A stretch of 64,000 nucleotides of DNA from Ferribacterium limneticum (GCF_020510585.1 NZ_CP075190.1:3656001-3720000), one strand, 5' to 3'. Shown: positions 39,828 through 48,915, numbered from the stretch's first letter. Numbers and translations: made by a program. Notes: generated by a model from the sequence alone, not told the origin.

Positions 39828-40733
39828 CTATTTGCCTCTGCGAATTTTCGAGAGCGCTTCGACTAGTACCGACTGTTTGCCGTAAAGGCTCAATATTGAC
39901 GATAGATTTATACCGATCAACGGAGCAAGCAACGTACCGCGAATACCGCCACTCGTCGCGTTTATGAATCCATAGCTCTGTTCATAACACTCAATGAAGC
40001 TTTTGCACTCAGCAACGTTAACTTGTGCGACAAATTGTCCGATCTGGTCTGGGTGGTTTGCCTCAATATTAGGCACTCGAATCCACATTTGCTGAGCAAT
40101 TTTCTCGAAAGCGGCCGCACATTCTTCAAGGGCCTTGGTTGTCCCCCACACCGAGGATAGGACTGAACAATGCCGCCCCGCGATACCATGAACCTCAATG
40201 GACATAACTGAAAGGCGATCTCGTGTCGCGAGAAAATTGGAAGCTTGATCTATCGCTCGCCTAATTTTGAAGGCGGCGTCAGGCGTCGCCCCTTCGGCAT
40301 GGACCAAATTCACAGCCTCTACCAACGAATGAATATAGATATTAGCCTTCGTAGACAACTGCGCAGCTTCATTGAAGAACTGTTCAATCTCGCTGGCAAC
40401 AGAGGCTTTCAAATGAGCCACCGCCTCTGCTTTCCAGTTCACCGTAGCACTATGAAATGCGATCAAGAAACCAACTACCGTTAGAACGGAGGTAACTACT
40501 GCGGTCTTGGACTCCGCTGGAAGTCCATCAATCCAAAGTACAAGTTGCGCAGGAGTAAATGGTTTTGGCTCACCGATTGTCCACATAGCCCAATACAGTA
40601 GGGCAGACAGGGCAAAAGCCCCCAGAATCGTCCCAATAAAAAATCACACTAAGAGAAAAACGGGAACAAGATAATAGAAAAGCCACGCGGAGAGCCTCGG
40701 CGGCATTCTTCTAAGTAGACTTACTCCAGACAT
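39828..40733 (-). pseudogene. Membrane-anchored hypothetical gene interrupted by in-frame TGA
   Basis: The intact downstream part (39828-40586) encodes 252 residues with a membrane helix (VVTSVLTVVGFLIAFHSA) and a long soluble helical domain (about 60-250). Upstream, the same frame continues to an ATG at 40733 and reads MSGVSLLRRMPPRLSAWLF, YYLVPVFLLV, TGA, FFIGTILGAFALSALLYWAM. The TGA at 40644-40646 breaks a well-formed hydrophobic helix, so a nonsense mutation (TGG to TGA) or programmed read-through is likely. Lower G+C than neighbours suggests acquisition. Family not recognised. A shorter product from the ATG at 40584-40586 would still be possible. Confidence 0.55.
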
Positions 40734-40837
40734 ATGAGGTGATTGAACTCCGGCAGAAACGACACATCGAGATATAGCATCAGCATACAACAAGAGCCGT
40801 TAGCACCGAGCCTGACCAAAACTTGATTAAACGCTGA

Positions 40838-41797
40838 TCAGCCCCGGTGATCCAGCCACCAGGTCAGGCCCCGGACGTTGAGTTCGAGATCGGTGGCTAG
40901 GATGTCGAGAATGGTCGCTTCAGGCAGCGTGCAGCCGTGGCTGCGCAGTTCGGCCAGGAGGTAGGCGGTGAGTTCCTGTTTGGTCGCGGCGTGGCGAGTT
41001 TCGCTGTCCTTGGCGTGGGCTTCCGCGATGGCGACGTGGGCGTCGAGGCGGCGGTGGAGGTTGGCGGCCTGGGCCGGCAAGTCGATGACCTGGGCGTAGT
41101 GGGTCAGGTACATGGCGCGCGGGTTGTAGCTCATCAGGCGGTCGATAGAGGCGCGCATTTCGGCGTGGTCGAACTGGGTCGGGCTGGTCGTCGGCTGGAT
41201 GAACTGGCGGCCGTCGACGTCGAATTCGCGATAGGAAAGCCCGAACATATCGCCGGTGAAGATGGCCTTGGCTTTCTGGTCGACGATGCAGATGTGGTGC
41301 TTGGCGTGGCCCGGTGTGTCGATCATGAGCAGTTCGCGGCCGCCGAGCTGGATGGTCAGGCCTTCGTGGGCGTCGATGATGCGGTCGGCCGGAATGGGCA
41401 GGATGTCGCCGTACACGTTCTCGACGTATTCCTTGCCATAGACGGCGGTGACGCCAGCGACCAGCTTGGACGGCTCGGCCATGTGGCGCGAACCGCGCGG
41501 GTGCACAACCAGTTTGGCATTCGGGAATTCGCGCATGAGCGAGCCGGCGCCGCCGGCGTGGTCGAGGTGGATGTGGGTGAGGATGACGTAATCGACGGCG
41601 TCGCGGCCGAGGCCGACCTTAGTCAGCGCTTCCAGCACATTGGGCAGCGAGTCGTTGCTGCCGGTGTCGATGAAGGCGACGCGACCGTCGTCGACGATCA
41701 TGTGGATGGCGGCCAGAATGGGGCGCACGTAGCCGGCATCGAAGGCGATGATGCCGTTGCCGTAGTCTCTCCAGTCGAAATCCTTGGTTATCTTCAT
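40838..41797 (-). CDS. Metallo-beta-lactamase-fold hydrolase
   Basis: A 319-residue protein with the metal-binding HIHLDH motif (about residue 80), later DTPGHAKHH and FTGDMFGLSYREF, and a C-terminal helical domain ending RGLTWWLDHRG. The layout (MBL plus C-terminal helical domain with His-rich flank) fits glyoxalase II-like or related hydrolases; the substrate cannot be named. Start ATG 41795-41797 (MKITKDFDW) is preferred to one four codons upstream. It is the last core-type gene before the recombinase module. Confidence 0.85.
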   Translation of the reverse strand: MKITKDFDWRDYGNGIIAFDAGYVRPILAAIHMIVDDGRVAFIDTGSNDSLPNVLEALTKVGLGRDAVDYVILTHIHLDHAGGAGSLMREFPNAKLVVHPRGSRHMAEPSKLVAGVTAVYGKEYVENVYGDILPIPADRIIDAHEGLTIQLGGRELLMIDTPGHAKHHICIVDQKAKAIFTGDMFGLSYREFDVDGRQFIQPTTSPTQFDHAEMRASIDRLMSYNPRAMYLTHYAQVIDLPAQAANLHRRLDAHVAIAEAHAKDSETRHAATKQELTAYLLAELRSHGCTLPEATILDILATDLELNVRGLTWWLDHRG

Positions 41798-41910
41798 AGT
41801 AGTAAACAAATAATTATAAGTCTTTGTATAAAAACGAACTAATTGTGGAATTTTGTTATTTACACAACCACAGCGTTTAGGTAAGGTAATGCTAATTGCA
41901 CCGCCAAGAA
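41798..41910. other. Probable left end of the integrated island
   Basis: A/T-rich 113 bp between the core MBL gene and the first recombinase. It contains TTGTG (41843-41847) and CACAA (41863-41867) in inverted orientation 15 bp apart, a spacing possible for recombinase arms around a crossover core. There is no tRNA at this junction. The attachment site is inferred, not demonstrated. Confidence 0.4.
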
Positions 41911-43236
41911 ATGTGTAAACAAATGCAACCCTTTGTAGTCAGGAACCTGCGCTTTGAGCACGACGCCATCGCTGAACGGCTTCCTCTCTTGGTAGACAGC
42001 CGTACAGGCATCCCAGTAGTAGAGCCTTTGCAATATACCCTGGAGTATCTCCGTCCCTTCATGGCGCCAAACACCATCGAACGGTTTTGCCGGGTGATGC
42101 AACTCTTCTTCCTTTGGTTGGAATCCAACCGCATCGACCTGACTGAACGGATGCTCTCGCGCGGCATTCTCCTGCAAGAGCACGAAATCAGCCAATTAGC
42201 AGAGCTATATAGGTTAAAGGCGGAAGACTTCGTCGCCAAATGTAGAGCAAAGCCATTGGCCCCGAAACATTCCCGGGTGGTCAGCCTGGAAAAGGCGCGG
42301 CAGTTAATTCGACCCACGCCATCTGAAGATGAAGAGGTCGGCAGCGACTACTTGGCCACGCGACTTTACATGACCCGTTGTTTTCTGGAGGCGCTGGCCA
42401 ACAAGTATTCTGGCAACCTAGCGCTTTCGGATAAATATCGTTTTTCTCTGGTTGCATCCAAGGACTTAGTATCCGCTCGATTGGATGCACTTACCCCACC
42501 TGCTCGCGGGAATCCCAATGCCCCGATAGGACTCTCTTCCAGCGAAGTGGCACTACTGCGCTCAATCGTCGCCCCAAACTCACCTCGCGCCCCCTGGAAA
42601 TCGAAGTTTGTGCGGGCTCGTAACCATCTCATCATCGAACTACTTATTTCCCTCGGCTTACGCGGTGGCGAATTGCTTAAGCTAAAGACCACGGATATTA
42701 ACAAGGCCGGTGCCTACCTCTCTGTGACGAGAACGCCTGACGATAAGGAGGACACCCGGCAATTCCAGCCGCAAGCCAAGACGGCAGCCCGGCAACTGCC
42801 GCTGTCCTCCGACCTGGTAACCGAGCTTGACCGGTTCATACGAGAGCAGCGTGCAAACATTCCAGCCAAACAGAGAAAGCACCGTTTTGTCTTTACTACC
42901 GATGACGGCAAGCCATTGTCCGAGCACTCATTAGGGGACATCTTTCGGGACCTGCGTAAGCATTGTCCGGACCTTCCTGTCAATCTGACCGCTCATAAGC
43001 TGCGATATACCCACACGGACCATTTATGGCAAACCTTGAGCGCTTTGCGTGGCACCGCTGATGAGAAGAAGACGGCCCTGCGTATCCACCAAGGCTGGTC
43101 AGATAAGTCGTCGATGCCCGAAAAATATGGGCGTCGGTATTTGAGTAGCATTGCAGACCAGGCGAGCATAAAGAATCAGACACAGTTGCTCAACGACAAG
43201 CCCGCCCCGGAGGAACTTGATGACTGCCCCTTCTAA
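41911..43236 (+). CDS. Tyrosine recombinase, first of three (GinA-like)
   Basis: A 441-residue site-specific recombinase. Catalytic residues: Arg in LGLRGGELLKL, a Lys in the QAKTAARQLPL hairpin, HKLR (AHKLRYTH), HQGWSD, and nucleophile Tyr near residue 406 in EKYGRRY or the preceding KY. Start is uncertain: ATG 41911, ATG 41923 or TTG 41896. Its stop overlaps the next recombinase by 17-20 bases. The order and sizes of the four-gene module match ginABCD of GInt islands. G+C is lower than in the core genes. Confidence 0.85.
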   Translation: MCKQMQPFVVRNLRFEHDAIAERLPLLVDSRTGIPVVEPLQYTLEYLRPFMAPNTIERFCRVMQLFFLWLESNRIDLTERMLSRGILLQEHEISQLAELYRLKAEDFVAKCRAKPLAPKHSRVVSLEKARQLIRPTPSEDEEVGSDYLATRLYMTRCFLEALANKYSGNLALSDKYRFSLVASKDLVSARLDALTPPARGNPNAPIGLSSSEVALLRSIVAPNSPRAPWKSKFVRARNHLIIELLISLGLRGGELLKLKTTDINKAGAYLSVTRTPDDKEDTRQFQPQAKTAARQLPLSSDLVTELDRFIREQRANIPAKQRKHRFVFTTDDGKPLSEHSLGDIFRDLRKHCPDLPVNLTAHKLRYTHTDHLWQTLSALRGTADEKKTALRIHQGWSDKSSMPEKYGRRYLSSIADQASIKNQTQLLNDKPAPEELDDCPF

Positions 43237-44815
43237 TCGATGCCCGGGCCAGGAGTCAGCCCCCGACGACTTACCGATAAGGGTTACATCGAAGGACGGT
43301 TTGGTTATTAATCCCTGTGACATGGTCTGGCAAGGGCGAGATGCGACTGACACGGTCTATATCGACTTCAGGCCTTTTATTATGTTGGCAACACCGGCAC
43401 TGTTAAAGTCTCTGAAGCTGACGTTAGTTTGGTACTTACGCAATCGCGGGCTGGCTTCTGTAAAAAAGGCTGCTGAGTTATTTGAAGATTTGCTGGAAAC
43501 AGAAACCGAGATGGGCTCAATCGAATTGCCTTACGCCGAGGTAACGGGGAGCATGCTCGTGAACTACCGAGTGGACGTAGTCGAGTTTTCCCCAAACACA
43601 TGGCGAGTCTTAAAAGGATTCTTGAAACAATGGCATCGCCTTGGCCATCCCGGACTCACTGCTGACTCAGTAAAGTATCTTGAAAAAACGCGAGACAAGT
43701 CCGTGCCTGTCGGCCAAGCGGTTAAAACGCTCTGTCCTATCTTTGGGCCGTTCTCAGTATTGGAAAGGGAGGAGTTCGACGCGAAACTTCATGCCGCCTT
43801 TGCCGATGGTCGGCTCACTGACCTGGACTTTGCTCTACTGTTTCTGGTTCGCATCTTCGGTGCCCGACCCACGCAATTCGCCCAAATGAAGCTCTGCGAT
43901 GTACTCCGGCAAGCATTGCCGGATGGTGGGTACGACTACTACCTTAGAATCCCTTCCGCCAAAAAGAGGCGAGAGAGCAGGTCTGTGTTCAAGACGCGAC
44001 TATTAGTAAGTGACTTTGGCGAGTTCCTGTATCGCCTAAGCAAAAACTTGGAAATCCAATTCAAGGACCACTTGCAGGACCCAAGACAGGCTCCCTTATT
44101 CCCGGGAAGCTTTGCGCGGAAATCGTTCCCTGCGACGGGCTACGAATTTCATCGCACACGTTCGGCTATGGGTAAGCACATCAGGTATCTAGCCTCCTCA
44201 CTGGAATGCGTCTCTGAACGCACCGGGGAACCAATGAATATGGTGGCCATAAGGTTTCGCCGGACCGTAGCCACCGTGTTGGCAGAAGAAGGCCATCCGC
44301 CAGAGGTCATCGCTGAATTTCTTGACCATGCCAACATTCGCCATGTCGTCGTATATGCAGGAATCACTGGCAAGCTGCATCAACGCTTTAACAAAGCAAT
44401 GGCCCTTAAACTAGCACCGGTGGCACAAGCTTTTGCTGGCCTTCTGGTTTCACGCCATGAGGAGCCAAATGGTTTTCGAAAGGTGCGTTGTCCAGAATTG
44501 ACTGGAACTTACGAACCCATCGCCAATTGCGGCAAGTTCGGTTTCTGTAAGTTCAACGCGCCCATCGCTTGCTACACCTGCGCAGGCTTCCGACCATTCA
44601 CGGATGCGCCTCATGAACTCATCCTGGACCATTTACTAGCTGAGCGCGAACGGTATCTCTCCACCCAGAACAAGACCTTGGCAGTCACAGAGGACCGTAC
44701 CATCGTGGCAGTCGCCGAAGTTGTCCGCTTGTGCACGGGCAGGCCAGCAGCCGAAGTGTTGGAAAACTACCGTCGGGCAAAGGAAGAGCGGCCAGTTGAG
44801 AAGGCGGCTAACTGA
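43220..44815 (+). CDS. Tyrosine recombinase, second of three (GinB-like)
   Basis: A 531-residue recombinase; AGGA and five bases precede ATG 43220. Arg of box I lies in RIFGARPTQFAQMKL. Box II reads RFRRTVATVLAEEG, with Arg where most integrases have His (HxxR). A later FLDHANIRHVVVYAG carries the His and the Tyr nucleophile. The C-terminal ~110 residues hold a cysteine cluster (NCGKFGFCKF, CYTCAGF) that may bind zinc. Three bp separate it from ginC-like. Confidence 0.85.
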   Translation: MTAPSNRCPGQESAPDDLPIRVTSKDGLVINPCDMVWQGRDATDTVYIDFRPFIMLATPALLKSLKLTLVWYLRNRGLASVKKAAELFEDLLETETEMGSIELPYAEVTGSMLVNYRVDVVEFSPNTWRVLKGFLKQWHRLGHPGLTADSVKYLEKTRDKSVPVGQAVKTLCPIFGPFSVLEREEFDAKLHAAFADGRLTDLDFALLFLVRIFGARPTQFAQMKLCDVLRQALPDGGYDYYLRIPSAKKRRESRSVFKTRLLVSDFGEFLYRLSKNLEIQFKDHLQDPRQAPLFPGSFARKSFPATGYEFHRTRSAMGKHIRYLASSLECVSERTGEPMNMVAIRFRRTVATVLAEEGHPPEVIAEFLDHANIRHVVVYAGITGKLHQRFNKAMALKLAPVAQAFAGLLVSRHEEPNGFRKVRCPELTGTYEPIANCGKFGFCKFNAPIACYTCAGFRPFTDAPHELILDHLLAERERYLSTQNKTLAVTEDRTIVAVAEVVRLCTGRPAAEVLENYRRAKEERPVEKAAN

Positions 44816-44817
44816 CG

Positions 44818-46938
44818 ATGGGAGAACTGATTGCATTTGTCCCGCGGGCAGACCGCGCGGCTGTTGATAATTTATCGGATTTTGTCACCTTCGTTCGCAA
44901 GTTGAAGGTCTTTGGCGCCTACCGGCAGTTCGACCACCACATTTGGAACGTGACGGACTACTTTGATGAGAAGGGGGAGCGAAATATCCATTGGTACGCT
45001 TTCGATGAGCCCAATGGCAATAAGCTGGTGCAATCCAAAAGCCAAGTATTGGAAGCCCCTTACCTAAACTTCGCGAAGGCCTATCTTACTCACGATTTCG
45101 CGCTGCAACCGGTAGCCATCACACCAGTAGCAGACCGGCTAAAGGCCTTGAAGATACTGGAACTGGCCGCCCGCCAAATGAAGATAGGCCTCCAAGTTAC
45201 AGACCTCACTGGAGCTGTATTTTCCAGGGCTCAAGATTTGTGCCTGCAATCGCTGAGTCCGGCCAGCATCTACAAGGTTGGCATACACTTATCTAGCATT
45301 GCGGAATTCCTACCTGCCAACGGACTTGTTCGAGTGCCCTTTGTTTGGAAGTCTAATGCGCCCGCTCCCGCAGACACAACCGGAGCGCTGGGTTTAGAGG
45401 GGGATTTGGCTCGAGCAAAGAAGCTTCCTTCCAAGGCTGCCATCGACGCTATCCCAAAAATATTTCACATTTGCCATACCGATGCTCGTTATGACATCCC
45501 TACTCGCATCGCAACCTCAGCGTGCGCTGTGCTGATGAGTTGTCCTGCACGATTGAGTGAACTACTGGAGTCAGTGACAGATATAGAGGTGCAAGCATTC
45601 TCCGCTAGTAACAGCGGATATGGGCTTCGCTGGTGGCCGAACAAGGGAGGCACTTCCATCGTAAAGCCGATTCCGGAGTCCTTGGTTGATGTGGTCAAGC
45701 AAGCCCTTGAGAGCATCCGTGAAATTACAGAACCAGCCCGAAAGCTAGCCGCTTGGTATGAGCAGAATCCCGGAAAGCTATATTTCTACCCCGATGTGGC
45801 CCACCTAGCTGACAAATCCTATTTCACAATGAGTGAACTGGGTGAAATCATGTGGGGCAAAGATTTCAACCCGGAAACAGTTCGGACATGGGTTCGTAAA
45901 AACGAGATTTCCTATCAGAAAGAAAACCGCCGTGGAACGGTTACTCGCTTTCTTTACAAAGCCAAAGACGTTGCCCGACAGGTACATTCACAACTCCCGC
46001 ATGGGTTCCCTTATTTTGGAAAAGACAAAAAAAAGCGGTATAGCGAATTGCTGTTCGTCTATCTTGGGCAGAGACTCAGCACATCATGTCGCCCGAACCG
46101 CTGCTGCCTAACTCATTACAACATGAGCAAATTTACACGGGCGTTGACTGGCACGGCTGAGGGTGAGGGCTCGATATTCAACCTCTACGGCTTTATCGAA
46201 GCCGATGGCTCACCTATCAGAGCCAACTCGCATCAGTTCCGGCATTGGCTGAATACCCTGATGAACGCTGCCGGCATGTCTCAAATTGATATTGCCCTTC
46301 TCTCTGGGCGGAAAGACATCCAGCAAAACAACGTCTACAACCACCTGACACCATCCCAACGGGTAGAGCGTCTGCGTATTCAGGTCTTAGATAGTGTGGA
46401 TTCCAAGGGGCATTTTGCACTACCCACTGCCATCGTTCCCATTTCCAAAGAAGAGTATGCCGCTCAACGTATTCCTGTGGCCCATATGACAGACTTCGGC
46501 GTTTGTTTTCACGACTACTCGCAGGAACCCTGCCAGCAGCACAGGGACTGTCTGATGTGCAACGACCATGTATGCGTTAAGGGCGACGAGGAAGCAGAAC
46601 GCAAACTCACCGAAAAGCTGGAGCGAACTCGACACCTGCTGGAAAACGCCCGTCAAGCCATGGACGACGAAGAATACGGTGCCGACCGCTGGGTTGCTCA
46701 CAACACGAATTTGGTGACGCGGATGGCGGCCATGCTGGATAAGCTACGCGACCCGGATATTGCCCAAGGGGCCTTAATTCACCTGACTGTCCAAGACCAA
46801 CCCTCAAAGCTCAAGGTCGCACTAGAACAACGCGTCCGTATTGAACTAGATTTTCCCCACGGAGTTCCCCTTGAAGCCAAACAAAATGCACAGTACATCA
46901 AGCGCCTCAACCAGCAGGTCAAGGGCGCCGGCACTTAA
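44818..46938 (+). CDS. Tyrosine recombinase, third of three (GinC-like)
   Basis: A 706-residue recombinase. Box I Arg in SCPARLSELLESV (about residue 243), HxxR in SHQFRHWLNTL, and Tyr in QQNNVYNHL. Between them is a helix-turn-helix-like insert (ELGEIMWGKDFNPETVRTWVRKN). The C-terminal part has Cys-rich EPCQQHRDCLMCNDHVC followed by a long charged helix. Gene starts 3 bp after ginB-like, and its end overlaps the small fourth gene by 68 bases. Confidence 0.85.
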   Translation: MGELIAFVPRADRAAVDNLSDFVTFVRKLKVFGAYRQFDHHIWNVTDYFDEKGERNIHWYAFDEPNGNKLVQSKSQVLEAPYLNFAKAYLTHDFALQPVAITPVADRLKALKILELAARQMKIGLQVTDLTGAVFSRAQDLCLQSLSPASIYKVGIHLSSIAEFLPANGLVRVPFVWKSNAPAPADTTGALGLEGDLARAKKLPSKAAIDAIPKIFHICHTDARYDIPTRIATSACAVLMSCPARLSELLESVTDIEVQAFSASNSGYGLRWWPNKGGTSIVKPIPESLVDVVKQALESIREITEPARKLAAWYEQNPGKLYFYPDVAHLADKSYFTMSELGEIMWGKDFNPETVRTWVRKNEISYQKENRRGTVTRFLYKAKDVARQVHSQLPHGFPYFGKDKKKRYSELLFVYLGQRLSTSCRPNRCCLTHYNMSKFTRALTGTAEGEGSIFNLYGFIEADGSPIRANSHQFRHWLNTLMNAAGMSQIDIALLSGRKDIQQNNVYNHLTPSQRVERLRIQVLDSVDSKGHFALPTAIVPISKEEYAAQRIPVAHMTDFGVCFHDYSQEPCQQHRDCLMCNDHVCVKGDEEAERKLTEKLERTRHLLENARQAMDDEEYGADRWVAHNTNLVTRMAAMLDKLRDPDIAQGALIHLTVQDQPSKLKVALEQRVRIELDFPHGVPLEAKQNAQYIKRLNQQVKGAGT

Positions 46939-47365
46939 CGAAAATAGAATTGAAAGCATAGTTCGACTATTAGACCAGTGGGAGGGTGAGCTCACATGGG
47001 TACTACTCGCCAAGCGCATCGAGAAGGAGCTTGGTAGCCACTACACTCGCCAGGCGCTGGACCGGCATGCTCGAATCAAGCTTGCCTACCAAACGACCAA
47101 GAAGCGGGTATGCACCTCGCCCAAGCCGCCAACCATAAGCAAAGCCGAGCTAACCCGTAGAGCCAACGATTACGAAAGCCTATTGAGAGAAAACGAGCGC
47201 CTCAAAACAGAGAACACGGCATTGCTTCAGCAATTTGTAGTCTGGTTGTTCAATGCCGGACAGAATGGTGTAACACGGGAGATGCTGAACAAGTCCTTGC
47301 CCCTGCCTAACCGAAGGGCGAGCGTGCCCCCTTTGGCCCAACACAGCCACGAAAACCGGACCTGA
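46871..47365 (+). CDS. Small coiled-coil protein of the recombinase module (GinD-like)
   Basis: A 164-residue protein starting at TTG 46871, with GGAG six bases upstream, or ATG 46886. It has a helical DNA-binding-like region (IVRLLDQWEGELTWVLLAKRIEKELGSHYTRQALDRHARI), a coiled coil (NDYESLLRENERLKTENTALLQQF) and a polar tail. The pattern matches the accessory fourth gene of GInt-type modules. Likely directs or stabilises the recombinase complex. Confidence 0.7.
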   Translation: MKPNKMHSTSSASTSRSRAPALNENRIESIVRLLDQWEGELTWVLLAKRIEKELGSHYTRQALDRHARIKLAYQTTKKRVCTSPKPPTISKAELTRRANDYESLLRENERLKTENTALLQQFVVWLFNAGQNGVTREMLNKSLPLPNRRASVPPLAQHSHENRT

Positions 47366-47668
47366 GCGCCACACCGACTGTCGATTATTATAATGATTTG
47401 GTACGGCTCCAATCGCCCTAGAGCAGACGCTGTATGGCAGTTTAGTTCCCAGCCGCTTATCTTTAGATTGAGAAATATTCGTTTCGGGCCTATTTAGCGG
47501 TAGCCATAACCTAAGTACCGTTACTCCGGCCAGAGGGCTAACGCTGGCGCCTCCCTTTTGAGCAGTGACAACTGCCATTCGTGTACTCAACTGAGGTTAG
47601 GTATTACCAATCGGAGAATGGCAGATGCTAACTAGAAATGGCGCGAAGCGTAATTTCAGTAGCTTCAG
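47366..47668. other. Intergenic region after the recombinase module, with a 9-bp inverted repeat
   Basis: No supported gene; minus-strand frames are shadows. CTGCCATTC (47572-47580) and GAATGGCAG (47616-47624) are perfect inverted copies 35 bp apart. They could form a large hairpin or be protein-binding sites. Near 47383 there is an A/T-rich TTATTATAATG segment. Confidence 0.35.
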
Positions 47669-47935
47669 TCAGTCTGCTTGAAGCGAGTTTGGTGGAGCTA
47701 TTTCGTGTTGATTCGCTGCCAGTATTTCGGCTTGACGCATTAGCTCGGATGCACTTACTCCGAGTGCGTCAGCAATCAGCCACAGAGTAAAAATACTCAG
47801 ACCAACCTTACCCCGTTCAATACGGCCGACTCCGTTTCTATGAAGCTTGGCCGTTTCAGCCAGCTTCTCTTGTGAAATGTTTAGACGCTGCCGGGTGTCC
47901 CGTATGACACTTGCTAGTGCTTCGACTCGATTCAT
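47669..47935 (-). CDS. XRE-family helix-turn-helix regulator
   Basis: An 88-residue repressor-like protein with one HTH_3 domain: RQRLNISQEKLAETAKLHRNGVGRIERGKVGLSIFTLWLIADALGVSASEL. Divergent from the next gene; a pair of direct repeats lies between. Probably controls that gene or the island's own module. No other domain. Confidence 0.85.
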   Translation of the reverse strand: MNRVEALASVIRDTRQRLNISQEKLAETAKLHRNGVGRIERGKVGLSIFTLWLIADALGVSASELMRQAEILAANQHEIAPPNSLQAD

Positions 47936-47992
47936 GCCTCTTCCCAGTTTAGGGGCCGAGTTTCAGCTGCTTTTCTGTTAGAATCTACACAC

Positions 47993-48017
47993 TAAAATGT
48001 TCCACCCTAAAGTGTTC
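47993..48017. promoter_or_regulatory. Direct repeats in the XRE/hypothetical intergenic region
   Basis: TAAAATGTTC (47993-48002) and TAAAGTGTTC (48008-48017), 15 bp apart, 58-82 bp upstream of the XRE gene. They lie between the two divergent starts, a typical XRE operator position. Function inferred. Confidence 0.4.
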
Positions 48018-48055
48018 ATTGCTTGCCAATATGCATTTGATTGGCCGGGTGAGGC

Positions 48056-48508
48056 TTGCCTGTAATCAATGGGGGTGTAGATTTGGAACGGAAACGCATT
48101 AAATATCACCCGAATCGTTTTCACGGCCTTTTTCCTGACGGGGATTGGCACACAAGATTAGCTACGGCTCTAGTATTGGCAAAAAGTGATACGACTTCGC
48201 GGGAGTTAGTTGCTGCCATTGAGGTCCTTGAGCAGTTGCTTGCAAAAAATGACGAGTGCAGACATACAGTGACTGCCGTTCAGTCACCACCGTTAGGTAT
48301 GGAAGCAGCGTTTTTAATGAGCTGCATAGAGCAGTGCATCGATGTAGAACCTGCCAATCTTTGCCTGACTTCGACAGGGCAAATCGAGCTAACCATTACT
48401 GCGCGCGGTTACCTCAGCACTGTGCAGGGTATGGCAGCGTTGATTCTTTCGCGCGGGATGGCTGAGGCCAAAGCTATCATTTCCACAGCAGCATGGGCTT
48501 ATAAATGA
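48056..48508 (+). CDS. Hypothetical island protein
   Basis: A 150-residue protein, composition mixed alpha/beta; segments HGLFPDGDWHTRLATALVLAK and RELVAAIEVLEQLLAKNDE are followed by a more hydrophobic C-terminal half. No family recognised. The TTG start at 48056 is the furthest possible and is uncertain; the sequence from about GVDLERKRI may be the true beginning. Divergent from the XRE gene. Confidence 0.55.
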   Translation: MPVINGGVDLERKRIKYHPNRFHGLFPDGDWHTRLATALVLAKSDTTSRELVAAIEVLEQLLAKNDECRHTVTAVQSPPLGMEAAFLMSCIEQCIDVEPANLCLTSTGQIELTITARGYLSTVQGMAALILSRGMAEAKAIISTAAWAYK

Positions 48509-48576
48509 ACATGCGGAGTACAGACCATTGGCTCGGCAGTTAAGAGCGTTAACTACATATTCGTTACTTGTCTATC

Positions 48577-48915
48577 ATGATACTCATTCCAGATGATTTT
48601 CCCCGTGAAACCCCTCTTGGTTCGGTACCGGGTATTCAACCTAAGATACCTGTCCGCCTGGTTGAAGGTCGCTACATTGTTGGCCTAACAGACGAAGAAC
48701 TGCTTCAGCGCTACGAATACTGCGATGACCTCGTACAACAGCTCGTCGCTTATTGCCGGCGCAAAGCAGATGAACATCCGGAGTGGTCTCACGAAACCAC
48801 ACTGGGCCGGATGGCGACAGGAGTGGCACGGAAAGGGCAATCAGGGGAGTGGGACGTCACCGCTGAGGAGCAAAGGTGGATGGTTTCCCAAATCAAGCTA
48901 TTGCTGGGATGGTAA
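48577..48915 (+). CDS. Hypothetical island protein
   Basis: A 112-residue soluble protein (MILIPDDFPRETPLG...) rich in charged residues, with an alpha-helical C-terminal half (EELLQRYEYCDDLVQQLVAYCRRK). No family recognised. ATG 48577 is chosen over TTG 48568. It follows the previous hypothetical gene by 68 bp. Confidence 0.5.
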   Translation: MILIPDDFPRETPLGSVPGIQPKIPVRLVEGRYIVGLTDEELLQRYEYCDDLVQQLVAYCRRKADEHPEWSHETTLGRMATGVARKGQSGEWDVTAEEQRWMVSQIKLLLGW

